Positions 54,807 to 63,851 of a stretch of 64,000 nucleotides of DNA are shown in pieces. A program made the position numbers and the translations under genes. This DNA is from Candidatus Heimdallarchaeota archaeon. GTDB taxonomy: Archaea; Asgardarchaeota; Heimdallarchaeia; Heimdallarchaeales; Kariarchaeaceae. Numbering within the stretch: the stretch's first letter is position 1; the number at the start of each line of letters is the position of its first letter. Under the pieces are notes generated by a model. It searched no databases and was not told the DNA's origin. It worked only from the letters and a program-made list of their open reading frames with translations. The stretch is taken from assembly GCA_030149205.1 (NCBI GenBank), contig JASBSB010000006.1, positions 605,119 through 669,118 of the forward strand, read 5' to 3'.

Positions 54807-56826
54807 ATTTTGATACCTCCGAGGCTGTTGATCCCAGATATGCATTGATCACAGCTGCATTCTTAGAAATCTCCTTGGGACTCCCGTCTGCAATGAGTTT
54901 TCCAAGATCCAAAACTGCGATTCTGTCAGATATACTCATTACGGCCTTCATTACGTGTTCAACAAAGACTATTGTTTTCCCTCGCTCGTTTCGAATCCTT
55001 CGAATTATATTCATAAGCTCCTCGGTTTCAGAGGGATTGAGACCTGCAATAATTTCATCAAGAAGAATCACATCGGGATCAGCTGCTAAAACTCTAGCGA
55101 GCTCTAGTTTCTTCTGCTCGTTTATCACCAGATTTGAAACTTTTTGATGGGCTAATTGTTCTAGACCTATGAATTCTAATGCTTCAACTGAAATAGATAA
55201 CCCATCTGTATAACTAACACTCTCTCTTCGACCGTTAAATGCACTTGCAAGTACATTTTCCATTACAGTCAAGTTGGGAAACACGTGAACTAACTGAAAA
55301 GTCCGGGCGATTCCCAATTTTATTGACTTATGAAATGGGATACCTGTTATAACCTTCTGATTAAGCAGAACTGTTCCTGAGGTAGGTTTGTAGTACCCCG
55401 AAATAATGTTAAACAACGTTGTCTTTCCAGCACCATTTGGACCAATCAACCCCAGTAATTCATTTTTGTAGACATTAAGAGTCACATCATCAACTGCATT
55501 AATTCCACCGAATTGTTTGTGGATGTTTAGAACTTCTAGAATTAAAGGTGGTTCTTTACCTGGTTTATTTATACCAATGGTTGGTTCTTTACCTGCTTTA
55601 TTTATATCAATGGTTTCAGATTTCGCAATCTCAGTTTCTTTCCAAGAAGGATACAGTTGTCGTTTGTTACCAATCTTTACAGAGTCTTTATCAATAATGG
55701 ACTCTTCTGCTACCCAACCCTTATCATGAAAGTAACCCATAATTCCTTTGGGAAGATATAGAATTGCCAAAATAAATATTAAGCCATAAATAATTATATA
55801 ACCAGAGCTGAAATCTAACTTGAGACCAAAAAGACTGATAGAGACCCCTGCTAACATCTGAGTCAATAAGACATCAAGGGGAGAAAGTAATATTGCTCCT
55901 ATAACAGGTCCAAAGACACTTGCTCCTCCACCAATGAAGGTGATAATTATCATTTGTACTGTCAAGGCAGTTGGGAATGTTTGATCTGGAGTGACCACAA
56001 ATAAAATTGTGATATTAAACGCCCCAACAATCCCGGCTATAAAGGCAGAAATAATAAATGCAGTTAATTTGGTGTATAATACATTGATACCAATTGACGA
56101 GGCTCCTTCAGGACTCTCTTTTATGGCCCTAAGACTTAACCCCAACCTACTGTATGATACATAATGGGTGATAATGAAGGCTAATATTGAAGCTACAAGC
56201 ATAAGATAATAACCAGCAATATAAATATCTCCAAATTCACTCAAGATTTTTCCTGTTGATATACCCTGACCTCCTCCAGTAAAGTCTGAGAAGTAGGAAA
56301 TCACCTGTTGAGTGATTGTGGCGATAGCAAGCATTGCAACTGCAAAGTATGCCCCTCTAAGTCTCAAGATGGGAAAACCAATAATCAACCCATAAAGGGC
56401 TGCAATGACACCTCCCATTAAGAAGGCTAACCATAAATTTAAACCATAATTCACATAGGTGATGGCAGCAGCATAACCTCCAATCCCAAAGAAGACAACA
56501 TGCCCGAAATCCACCTCTCCTCCATAACCCCCAATTATATTGTAACTCTCTCCCAGTGCAATAAAGAAGAAGATAAATCTAAATGTCTGTAATAATCCAC
56601 CGGTGTTCGGTAGAAGAGGGAGAGCAACTGAAATAACAACAAAAAACACTCCAATCAAACCAAGGGGGGATGCTAATAACTCTATCATTTTTTTGGTGCC
56701 CATACCAAAGATGAGTTCATTAAAAAAGCTGTAAAGAGGATTTGATCCTTTATACTGCCACTTTTGTTCAGAAGGCTGCTCAGTTTCAGTTGGTATATTT
56801 TTATCACTTGTCGACATAATTAGCAT
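54793..56826 (-). CDS. Fused LivM permease-LivG ATPase
   Basis: A 677-aa fusion of what are usually two proteins. Residues about 45-370 are a LivM-like permease with about ten membrane helices (YNIIGGYGGEVDFGHVVFFG is the conserved loop). A polar linker near 385-425 contains a short internal duplication (INKAGKEPTIG then INKPGKEPP). Residues 425-677 are a LivG-like ATPase with GLIGPNGAGKTTLF, a variant signature (NLVINEQKKLELARVL in place of LSxGQ), Walker B VILLDEIIAGL and VEHVM. It starts directly after the livH stop. Confidence 0.88.
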   Translation of the reverse strand: MLIMSTSDKNIPTETEQPSEQKWQYKGSNPLYSFFNELIFGMGTKKMIELLASPLGLIGVFFVVISVALPLLPNTGGLLQTFRFIFFFIALGESYNIIGGYGGEVDFGHVVFFGIGGYAAAITYVNYGLNLWLAFLMGGVIAALYGLIIGFPILRLRGAYFAVAMLAIATITQQVISYFSDFTGGGQGISTGKILSEFGDIYIAGYYLMLVASILAFIITHYVSYSRLGLSLRAIKESPEGASSIGINVLYTKLTAFIISAFIAGIVGAFNITILFVVTPDQTFPTALTVQMIIITFIGGGASVFGPVIGAILLSPLDVLLTQMLAGVSISLFGLKLDFSSGYIIIYGLIFILAILYLPKGIMGYFHDKGWVAEESIIDKDSVKIGNKRQLYPSWKETEIAKSETIDINKAGKEPTIGINKPGKEPPLILEVLNIHKQFGGINAVDDVTLNVYKNELLGLIGPNGAGKTTLFNIISGYYKPTSGTVLLNQKVITGIPFHKSIKLGIARTFQLVHVFPNLTVMENVLASAFNGRRESVSYTDGLSISVEALEFIGLEQLAHQKVSNLVINEQKKLELARVLAADPDVILLDEIIAGLNPSETEELMNIIRRIRNERGKTIVFVEHVMKAVMSISDRIAVLDLGKLIADGSPKEISKNAAVINAYLGSTASEVSKYVEN
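55550..55615. repeat. 33-bp tandem duplication in the LivM-LivG linker
   Basis: GGTTCTTTACCTGGTTTATT at 55550 recurs 33 bp later as GGTTCTTTACCTGCTTTATT, and similarity extends through both units. It encodes the repeated GKEP linker element and keeps frame. Confidence 0.8.
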
Positions 56827-57699
56827 CTACTCCAATAATTTCCCAAAGAGTCCTGTTGGTTTGAATAGGATAAATAAGATCATAATTAAAAACCCCATAG
56901 CTGTCTCTAATCCTTGTGCGTATACTGAGGTGAAATTTTGAGCTGTTAAGATAAAAATCCCAGCTAAGATTAAACCTTTGATTGAACCTAAACCTGCTAA
57001 CACCGTAATAACAAAACTAATCCCTAGATAGCTAGATTCTCCAACCCCTGGATCAAAGCTGTATAGAACTGCCACAATATTCCCAGATACTCCAGCAAGG
57101 AACGCACTTATGAACATGGCAATCAGATAAATTCTCTGAGGGTTTATACCCATTAATATTGCTGCGTCCTTATCCTGTGCGATTGCTCGAATTGCTCTGC
57201 CAATATCTGTTTTCTCTAATAGTAAAAATACCAACAAGATGAGAATGAGTGCAATGAAAAACCCGTAAATTGCACCCCAACGTACAGTAGCAGACCCAAT
57301 TAAGATGGATTTCTCACTGTAAAAACTATTTACGACCCTGAGATTACCTGTAAAGAGGATATACATTGACCCCGACAGTACTATGGAAACTCCAAATGCT
57401 AGTACTAGTGATGTCAAATGGTCACGTCCAACAATTCTGTTATACAACAACAGTTGAATAATAACACCAATTAACCCAACAACCAATCCAGATGGTATCA
57501 AATATAGTGATGGATCCCCATGGAATGTGTTGAACATATAATATGTAACATATGCACCTATGACAATAAATTCACCGTGTGCAACATTAATAATTCTGGA
57601 AACACCCCAAATCAAGGATAAGCCCATCGCAATTAATGAGTAAATTGTCCCAATGATTATTCCCAACAAAATTAAGTTAAAGATAATATCCAAATTCAC
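56827..57699 (-). CDS. livH: LivH-type branched-chain amino acid permease
   Basis: A 290-aa permease with about eight membrane helices. The N-terminus (IGTIYSLIAMGLSLIWGVSR, then IINVAHGEFIVIGAYV) and the central AIRAIAQDKDAAILMGIN loop are signatures of LivH; the EAA-like coupling loop contacts the ATPase. The stop codon touches the next gene's start. It begins 119 bp after livJ, so the order is livJ-livH-livMG-livF on the minus strand, one operon. Confidence 0.9.
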   Translation of the reverse strand: MNLDIIFNLILLGIIIGTIYSLIAMGLSLIWGVSRIINVAHGEFIVIGAYVTYYMFNTFHGDPSLYLIPSGLVVGLIGVIIQLLLYNRIVGRDHLTSLVLAFGVSIVLSGSMYILFTGNLRVVNSFYSEKSILIGSATVRWGAIYGFFIALILILLVFLLLEKTDIGRAIRAIAQDKDAAILMGINPQRIYLIAMFISAFLAGVSGNIVAVLYSFDPGVGESSYLGISFVITVLAGLGSIKGLILAGIFILTAQNFTSVYAQGLETAMGFLIMILFILFKPTGLFGKLLE

Positions 57700-57818
57700 A
57701 TAAATGCTGAAATAACTATAGTAAATAAGCTTAATGTATATCGATACAAAAAATTGATATAATTTAGGAAATTAATTTAAATTTTCTAAAGTGTTTTGTT
57801 ATGTTTTAGGAAAACCAA

Positions 57819-59057
57819 TTACATTGGGAATACAATATTTGCGGTTTTATATGCTAATGGGTATACTGTTTCTACTACCCCATTTTGAACCTGAGTCATA
57901 AAGCCTGAACCAGTTATTAACCCAGTGGATGTGAAAGAGACTGTACCCCATACAGTTTTTATATTGAGTTTTGTAAGAGTGTCTCTGACCTTTAATCCAT
58001 CTGTGAATGTTCCGGCCTTCTCAATTGCTGCCTTTAACACATAAACTGCAGAATATCCACCGGCTGCATGATATGCAGGTGTTTCATTATTATGGAGCTG
58101 TTTATAGCTTTTAACAAAATTTGTTATACCTGGAGCCTGTGCTTCTGGAATATTTGGTACCCATTGTGCAAATCCCAATACATGATTTGCCTTTGCCCCC
58201 AATTCTGTTGCAAAAGCAGACTCTGCTGGACCAACGGTTCCAAATATTGCTTTTGGAGTCAAACTCTGAGCTGAAACCTGTTTGACGACCTCTGCTGCAT
58301 CTGCATAATGTCCCACAGTGACGATTAAGTCTGCACCTCCAGCAGATTTAAGAAGACCCATATCAGTCCCAACTGCATTAAGATCACCTGAGGAATATTT
58401 GTATGCCTTGTTATTAACCAGAGTAATTCCAGCATTTTTTAGATAAGTCTCAACTGCGGGTTCCACAGACAATGGGAATGATGAATCTTCTAAAAAGATA
58501 GCTGCTGTCTTTATTTGCTTTACATTGGTAGACTCATTTAACCATTGGAAAAGTGGTTGACTATATAATGAGGCTTTTCTGTATAACCCAAAGGTATATT
58601 TGTATCCTTGAGTATAAATACTATCAGATGCACCTCCTGCTTGTATAAATGGAATTTTTGCAGCTTCTGCCTTCGGGGCAACTGCCTTGACAATTCCACT
58701 ACTGTAGGGCCCTAAGAGAATGTTCACCTTATCATTGTTTATTAAGGTATCATAAAGCTGTCCAGCCTTTGTAGCACTACTCTGATCATCGTAAACGATC
58801 AGTTTAATGTTATATCTTGTGTTTCCGATGACGACTCCAGATCCATTGTTGATCTCGTTAACTGCCATCTTGTATCCATTCAAAACACGAAGACCCTCTG
58901 TTTGGTATTTTCCTGTCATTGAAACCGTGGCACCGACTTTAATAACCACATCACTGGTTTTTATCTGTGTGGAGTTCCAATACAAATACCCACCTAGGGC
59001 ACCTCCTGCAAGTACGATAACAATAATTGCTGCTAAATATCCTTTGCTAATTGCCAT
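57819..59057 (-). CDS. livJ: LivJ-type amino acid binding protein
   Basis: A 412-aa periplasmic-binding-protein type 1 component. Residues 1-28 form an uncleaved signal anchor (YLAAIIVIVLAGGALGGYLYW) with no lipobox cysteine. The external domain has VIKVGATVSMTGKYQTEGL, GPYSSGIVKAVAPKAEAAKIP and the two-lobe hinge pattern of the LivJ/Leu-Ile-Val family. It captures the substrate for LivH/LivM. First gene of the operon; its promoter lies in the gap up to 59642. Substrate specificity within amino acids and ureides is not decided. Confidence 0.9.
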   Translation of the reverse strand: MAISKGYLAAIIVIVLAGGALGGYLYWNSTQIKTSDVVIKVGATVSMTGKYQTEGLRVLNGYKMAVNEINNGSGVVIGNTRYNIKLIVYDDQSSATKAGQLYDTLINNDKVNILLGPYSSGIVKAVAPKAEAAKIPFIQAGGASDSIYTQGYKYTFGLYRKASLYSQPLFQWLNESTNVKQIKTAAIFLEDSSFPLSVEPAVETYLKNAGITLVNNKAYKYSSGDLNAVGTDMGLLKSAGGADLIVTVGHYADAAEVVKQVSAQSLTPKAIFGTVGPAESAFATELGAKANHVLGFAQWVPNIPEAQAPGITNFVKSYKQLHNNETPAYHAAGGYSAVYVLKAAIEKAGTFTDGLKVRDTLTKLNIKTVWGTVSFTSTGLITGSGFMTQVQNGVVETVYPLAYKTANIVFPM

Positions 59058-59642
59058 TTTCTATTTCCTGACTCAATTCCGAATTTCAACGATTATTCTG
59101 AAATTCGGACAAAGTTTGTGAGCTGAAGCCACTATAATTTTATATTTTAAAGAATATCGGAGAGAAAAATATACTAATGATATTAAATTTACATTGCGAC
59201 TAAAATCCCATCATTTTTTAGACATTTGCACAATTTTCGAAGTAAATCTCAATTAAAATAGAGTTTATAACAATTTAACTATATTTATAAGATATGAGTT
59301 ATTAAAATAGCTATAAATATATTCGAATTATCTCTAACGGGTAATCAAAAAAGAATATTTACATGTACAATCATTGATTGCATATAGTAGAGCTTAAACG
59401 CAAAGGTATACTTTACCCACCAATACTGTCCTGAAATAATAGTAACATCAAAGACGAAATTAAGCAAAAAAATTGAAATTTAAATAATGAGGATTTAGTT
59501 AAAATAGACAAATGATTTTAAAAATAGGAACTTATCATTAAAATGAATGAGATAATGAGTAAATATTAGATGAAACATTATAATTTCACAGAAATTTAGA
59601 ACTAAACTCTAGTTTAAAATACTTAGGAATTCATATCCAATC
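59058..59642. other. 585-bp gene-free region between divergent units
   Basis: Contains promoters for livJ (minus) and for the gene at 59643 (plus). It is AT-rich with several TATA-like runs (for example TATAAATATATTCG near 59312-59325). No ORF, RNA gene or clear repeat is visible. Confidence 0.4.
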
Positions 59643-60389
59643 ATGAATTCGAAAGAAGTTTTTAGGGCAGTTTGGAGGAAATTACGAGAAGATATCCTAG
59701 TTGTGCTTTTTATAGTACTCCTTATTGTCTCAGCCGCCTATTTCATCGAACTGGTCTTAGGATGGTTTAAACTCTCTGACCTTCCCAATGTGAAAAAATC
59801 ACTCTCTGCTCAAAGGTGGTTAGACACAGCTAAGGATTCAGATAATGATGGGATTCCAGATGTAATGGAGATGACCCCTAGGGGTAAACCTGTGAATGTT
59901 CCAGGTTATGGCATTGTGGGAACTGGGACTGGAACCAATCCTTACAATCCAGACACCGATTTTGATGGCTTTCCAGATAATGCTGAGATGAAAATTGGAT
60001 CGAACCCTAACAATTTTTGGGATCCAGGATTTCTATGGATTCTTTGGACCATATTCTTTGCATTCGTGATTTACAAACTTTTTATTGAGAAACCTGACAG
60101 ACTCCGAGAATATCAACTTAATGAAGATATTATCACTGGAGGAGGTGTTGCAGGAAAGAAAGGTAAATTTGCCTATGGAGGTGCATCAAATCCATTTGAG
60201 AAATCAGTTTCAGCCATGACAGCTGAAGAGAAAAAACAACTCATTGAAAGTGATCCGAGATTTGCAGATTTGAAGGTAGGGGAGATGACACATAAAAAAA
60301 GAAAATTCCCCGTTTGGGCAAAAACACTAGTACAATTTCTTATAATTACAGTTATTGTATTAGGAGGATTTCTTATCTTTCGCCATTAA
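59643..60389 (+). CDS. Membrane protein with external calcium-binding (thrombospondin-3-like) segment
   Basis: A 248-aa protein. A membrane helix at about residues 17-40 precedes DSDNDGIPDVMEMT and DTDFDGFPDNAEM, two DxDxDGxxD calcium loops like thrombospondin type 3 or EF-hand-like repeats. A second membrane helix at about 133-150 returns to the cytosol, followed by about 75 polar residues and a last helix at about 228-246. The external part is short. The family is unknown. It is upstream of the broken CDF gene but not clearly part of the metal cassette. Confidence 0.7.
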   Translation: MNSKEVFRAVWRKLREDILVVLFIVLLIVSAAYFIELVLGWFKLSDLPNVKKSLSAQRWLDTAKDSDNDGIPDVMEMTPRGKPVNVPGYGIVGTGTGTNPYNPDTDFDGFPDNAEMKIGSNPNNFWDPGFLWILWTIFFAFVIYKLFIEKPDRLREYQLNEDIITGGGVAGKKGKFAYGGASNPFEKSVSAMTAEEKKQLIESDPRFADLKVGEMTHKKRKFPVWAKTLVQFLIITVIVLGGFLIFRH

Positions 60390-60430
60390 TGATCAAAATC
60401 TTCAATAATGATAATTTTATTTGATTTTGA

Positions 60431-61216
60431 TTAATCCTCCTATTAACTTTCATCTTTATGATTGTGGAAGCAATTGTTGGTTACATCGCTAATTCACACA
60501 CTTTGATTGCAGATGCTGGACATTTGTTAAATGATGTCATCTCTATATTTCTAGCCTTGGTAGCTATTTTTCTGAGTAAATTTAAAAGCACATCAAAACT
60601 AACATTTGGGTATAAAAGGGTGGGAGTTCTATCTGGATTGATAAACGGTATTTCGTTGCTCACAATATAGTATTTAATTATTAGGGAGGCAATTAGTAGA
60701 TTAAGAAATCTAGAGGGTCTCGAGATCCAAGGAGCATTAGTTATGGTGGTTGCATTTGTTGGTTTATTTGTGAATTTAGTTGGAATATACCTCCTACCCC
60801 CAGAAAAAGAAGGCAGTCTTAATATTGAAGGTGTATATCAACATGTTGTAGGGGATGCTTTTGGATCTGTTGTGGCGTTAATTGCAGATATTGGAATTTT
60901 ACTTTTCAATGCATTTTGGCTTGATGTGGTCGCTAGTTTGATTGTTGCTTTACTCATAGTCAAGAGTGGATTATCCATAACAATAAGGTCGCTAAATATT
61001 TTAATTCAAGCAAGCCCGAAGGGGATTGATTTAGAGAACATAAAAAAGGATACATTAGCATTGGATGGAGTTAATGAAATTCATGATTTCCATGCTTGGA
61101 GGGTCACCAATGGAATGGATGTTTTAACTGCACATATATTAGAAAATACAATGACGAGCCAAAGAAGTTTATCATCGATGCATCTTTTGATTATATTATG
61201 TGAGTTGTTGTGGTAA
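60431..61216 (+). pseudogene. Broken CDF metal-cation exporter (CzcD/ZitB-like)
   Basis: The frame from 60431 reads LILLLTFIFMIVEAIVGYIA and ADAGHLLNDVIS, the first metal-site helix of CDF exporters. It then hits an in-frame TAG at 60668 and continues in the same frame (REAISRLRNLEGLEIQGALV) through HVVGDAFGSVVALIAD, the second metal site with paired His and Asp, to 61216. A TGA at 60428 removes the start and His-rich N-terminus, and the C-terminal cytoplasmic domain loses its family pattern after AWRVTNGMDVLTAHILEN. Two or more lesions mark it as decaying. It would have exported Zn or Cd. Confidence 0.75.
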
Positions 61217-61270
61217 AGTAAGGAGTAATCAATAATAAAGTTTAATATATTGACATATCTCGATACATCG

Positions 61271-61603
61271 ATGGAAAAAATCCAAGTTGATGCAATGACA
61301 TTGAGATCAAAGTTATTTAGAGGGTTTGCCGATGAGACAAGGCTTTCAATTCTCAGATTATTAATGAATGGTAACAAAAACGTTAACGAAATAGTTAAAA
61401 CACTAAATTTACCCCAATCAACCGTGTCTTCGCATTTATCTTGCTTAAAAGATTGTAATCTGGTAACCTCACAAAAAATTGGTAGATCTCGTCAGTATTA
61501 TTTGACGTCTGCTGTAATATCAGAAATCCTGCAAAATGTAGATCAATTATTGCAAATCTGTTATTCGGAAATTTATGAATGTGTAAATTATCTGGAGGAA
61601 TAA
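61271..61603 (+). CDS. ArsR/SmtB-family metal-sensing repressor
   Basis: A 110-aa winged-helix regulator: KLFRGFADETRLSILRLLMN, then VNEIVKTLNLPQSTVSSHLS (recognition helix) and CLKDCNLVTSQKIGRSRQYYL (wing). Cysteines in LSCLKDC and near the C-terminus (ICYSEIYEC) could bind metal as in CmtR/CadC types. I chose ATG 61271 over TTG 61250. TATCTCGATA, an inverted repeat just upstream of the ATG, could be its operator. It ends 2 bp before the ATPase start, so it controls that gene. Confidence 0.85.
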   Translation: MEKIQVDAMTLRSKLFRGFADETRLSILRLLMNGNKNVNEIVKTLNLPQSTVSSHLSCLKDCNLVTSQKIGRSRQYYLTSAVISEILQNVDQLLQICYSEIYECVNYLEE

Positions 61604-61605
61604 AT

Positions 61606-63522
61606 ATGGCTGATAACGATATTTCATCATATGAAATCCCAATTCCGTGGAATCGAATATTAGGTTCAGTAATTGCATTTATTTCTCTTATTGCATTATA
61701 TCTTTTACCTCTGGAATTTACTCCAAAATTACTAATTTATTTAATAGGATCAATTATAGGTGGATGGTTTTTTTATTTGGAATCTTTTGAAACTTTAATT
61801 CAGAAGAAAAAGATCTCAATTGACATGTTGATGACCCTTGCAATTGTCGGCTCTGCTTATCTCGGGGCATTTGAAGAGTCATTAACTATTGTGTTCTTGT
61901 ATTCTATCACTGAAACCTTAGAATCTTATTCCAAAACTCGTACTCGTATAACAATTAAATCACTGATGAAGCTAGTACCCACAACTGCAGTTAAATTTGA
62001 AAATGGCACCGAAATTACAGTCAAAGTAGATAATATAAAAGTTAATGATATTTTATTGATTACACCAGGAGATAGTATACCGGTTGATGGAATTATCTAC
62101 GAAGGTACTGCAAGCATTGATGAATCTTCAATTACTGGAGAATCTATACCTATACTAAAACTGGAACAAGATAGGGTTTCTGGAGGCACTATTTGCCAGG
62201 ATGGGGTTGTTAAAATTAAGGTGACAAAAACCCTTTCTGAAAGTACCGTTTCGAAAATAATTTCTCTTGTGGAAGAAGCACAAGACAAAAAGACGCCAAC
62301 ACAGCTCATTGTGTCAAAATTCACACGTAGATATAATCCCTTCATTATTGTCATGGTGATTCTTGTTTTTATAATCCCAGTTGGAATGGGGGCAAATGTC
62401 GATCGTCAATTACAATTAGTAATTACCCTTATAGTTGCCTCAGCCCCCTGTGCATTGGCAATTGCCACCCCAGTAAGCGTGTCTGCTGCATTGGGTAGTG
62501 CTGGTAAAAAAGGAATTATGGTCAAAGGGGGTACATATTTACAGACCCTTGGTGAGGTAAATGCGGTTGCATTTGACAAGACTGGTACTTTAACATACGG
62601 TATTCCAATGTTTTCGTCAATTACTTTGTATGCAGATATGAGTGAAGAAGAGTCTTTCATGATTGCAAGTTCGATTGAAAAATATGCAAATCATCCTCTG
62701 GCAAAATCAATCATGAATGAAAATCACAGAAGAAACTTAGAATTATATCCTGTCAAAGATTTTACAAGTAGTCCTGGTGGTGGGGTCTCTGGAACAATTA
62801 ATAACAAAACCTATTTTATTGGAAATTTGAAATTTCTGGAAACGAACATTTCAAGAACAGTGATTGTTAAACAAGATAACGAATCAGGAAATGATAAAAT
62901 AGTTTCATTTCTATTTGATGAGAGCAACCTAATTGCTGCATTCTCTTTTGAGGACAAAATTAAACCGGAATCAGTCAAAGCAGTATCAAAATTACATACA
63001 AAGGGAATTGAAGTCTTTATGTTGACGGGCGATAAGAGGTCTATTGCCAAGATAATAGGAAATCAATTGGGAATAAAACAAAGTAATATTTTTTCAGAAT
63101 TAACCCCTCAGATGAAAATGAATAAAATAGAAGAATTACAGGAGAATTTCAAATTAGCGATGGTCGGAGATGGGATAAATGATGCTCCTGCTCTTGCCTT
63201 GGCTGATTTAGGAGTTGCTATGGGATCTGCAGGGACAGGTGTTGCACTTGAAACTGCAGACATTGCAATTATGAGTGATAATCTTGAAAATTTAGTTGAA
63301 TCAATTCAATATGGAAAAAAAATGAAACGTATTATCCTCCAAAATATAGTTTTTTCATCATTTATATTGTTCGGGTTAATTATTGCTGTATTGTTGGGAG
63401 TCATCGATCTTTATATGACAATTTTTATTCATGAGGGCTCAGAGGTATTAATTGTAGGGAACGCATTTAGGTTGCTTTCTGATTTTAACATAAAATCATT
63501 TTTGAAATTTTTTAGGAAGTGA
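61606..63522 (+). CDS. P1B-type heavy-metal ATPase
   Basis: A 638-aa metal efflux pump. I start at ATG 61606 (MADNDISSYEIPIP) because a CTGGAGGA ribosome binding site ends a few bases before it. Motifs: TGES near 176, the membrane metal motif ASAPCALAIATPV near 277 (APC where most have CPC or SPC), phosphorylation site DKTGTLTYG near 324 and GDGINDAPALALAD. The last helix has FIHEGSEVLIVGNAFRLL, a motif resembling P1B-4 pumps for Co, Fe or Zn. No N-terminal metal-binding domain is present. The operon partner is the ArsR gene directly upstream. Confidence 0.88.
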   Translation: MADNDISSYEIPIPWNRILGSVIAFISLIALYLLPLEFTPKLLIYLIGSIIGGWFFYLESFETLIQKKKISIDMLMTLAIVGSAYLGAFEESLTIVFLYSITETLESYSKTRTRITIKSLMKLVPTTAVKFENGTEITVKVDNIKVNDILLITPGDSIPVDGIIYEGTASIDESSITGESIPILKLEQDRVSGGTICQDGVVKIKVTKTLSESTVSKIISLVEEAQDKKTPTQLIVSKFTRRYNPFIIVMVILVFIIPVGMGANVDRQLQLVITLIVASAPCALAIATPVSVSAALGSAGKKGIMVKGGTYLQTLGEVNAVAFDKTGTLTYGIPMFSSITLYADMSEEESFMIASSIEKYANHPLAKSIMNENHRRNLELYPVKDFTSSPGGGVSGTINNKTYFIGNLKFLETNISRTVIVKQDNESGNDKIVSFLFDESNLIAAFSFEDKIKPESVKAVSKLHTKGIEVFMLTGDKRSIAKIIGNQLGIKQSNIFSELTPQMKMNKIEELQENFKLAMVGDGINDAPALALADLGVAMGSAGTGVALETADIAIMSDNLENLVESIQYGKKMKRIILQNIVFSSFILFGLIIAVLLGVIDLYMTIFIHEGSEVLIVGNAFRLLSDFNIKSFLKFFRK

Positions 63523-63851
63523 TCAATGATCGAGGCTAGCCTGTCTCAAGTTTAGATGATTGTTTTAGTAAAATTGAGGATTGACAGTAGTCAATCTGCA
63601 ATATTCTTGACTTTTCAAACAATCATTTTAGGAATTTTTTCCTCAACGTTCCCATCCCAAATCTCACATACGAATGGACTATATTCAGAATGTATGATCT
63701 TTATCATCGATTCTAAGCTTGTCCCAAAACTCCTGGATCAGGCATTGAGCTCTCAGGCTCAATGGATGAAAGATTTTCAGATGAGAGAGAGCCTCGCCTG
63801 AGATTCGGCTAGAATCGAACTAGATATATAGTAGAGGGTCAGAGCTGACTA
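63523..63851. other. Region between ATPase and transposase, no firm gene
   Basis: 329 bp with one 81-codon frame that shows no domain and poor composition. ATTGAGC/GCTCAAT (63744-63763) is a 7-bp inverted repeat. Base composition rises in GC toward the right, fitting the edge of an inserted element. The left terminal repeat of that element could not be fixed. Confidence 0.4.

Noticed and set aside
60668..60670. TAG read as pyrrolysine in the CDF gene
   Set aside because: The same gene has lost its start and C-terminal pattern, so decay is simpler; no pyl genes are in view.
63556..63801. 81-codon frame after the P1B ATPase
   Set aside because: No recognisable domain, no ribosome binding site and unusual composition; probably chance.
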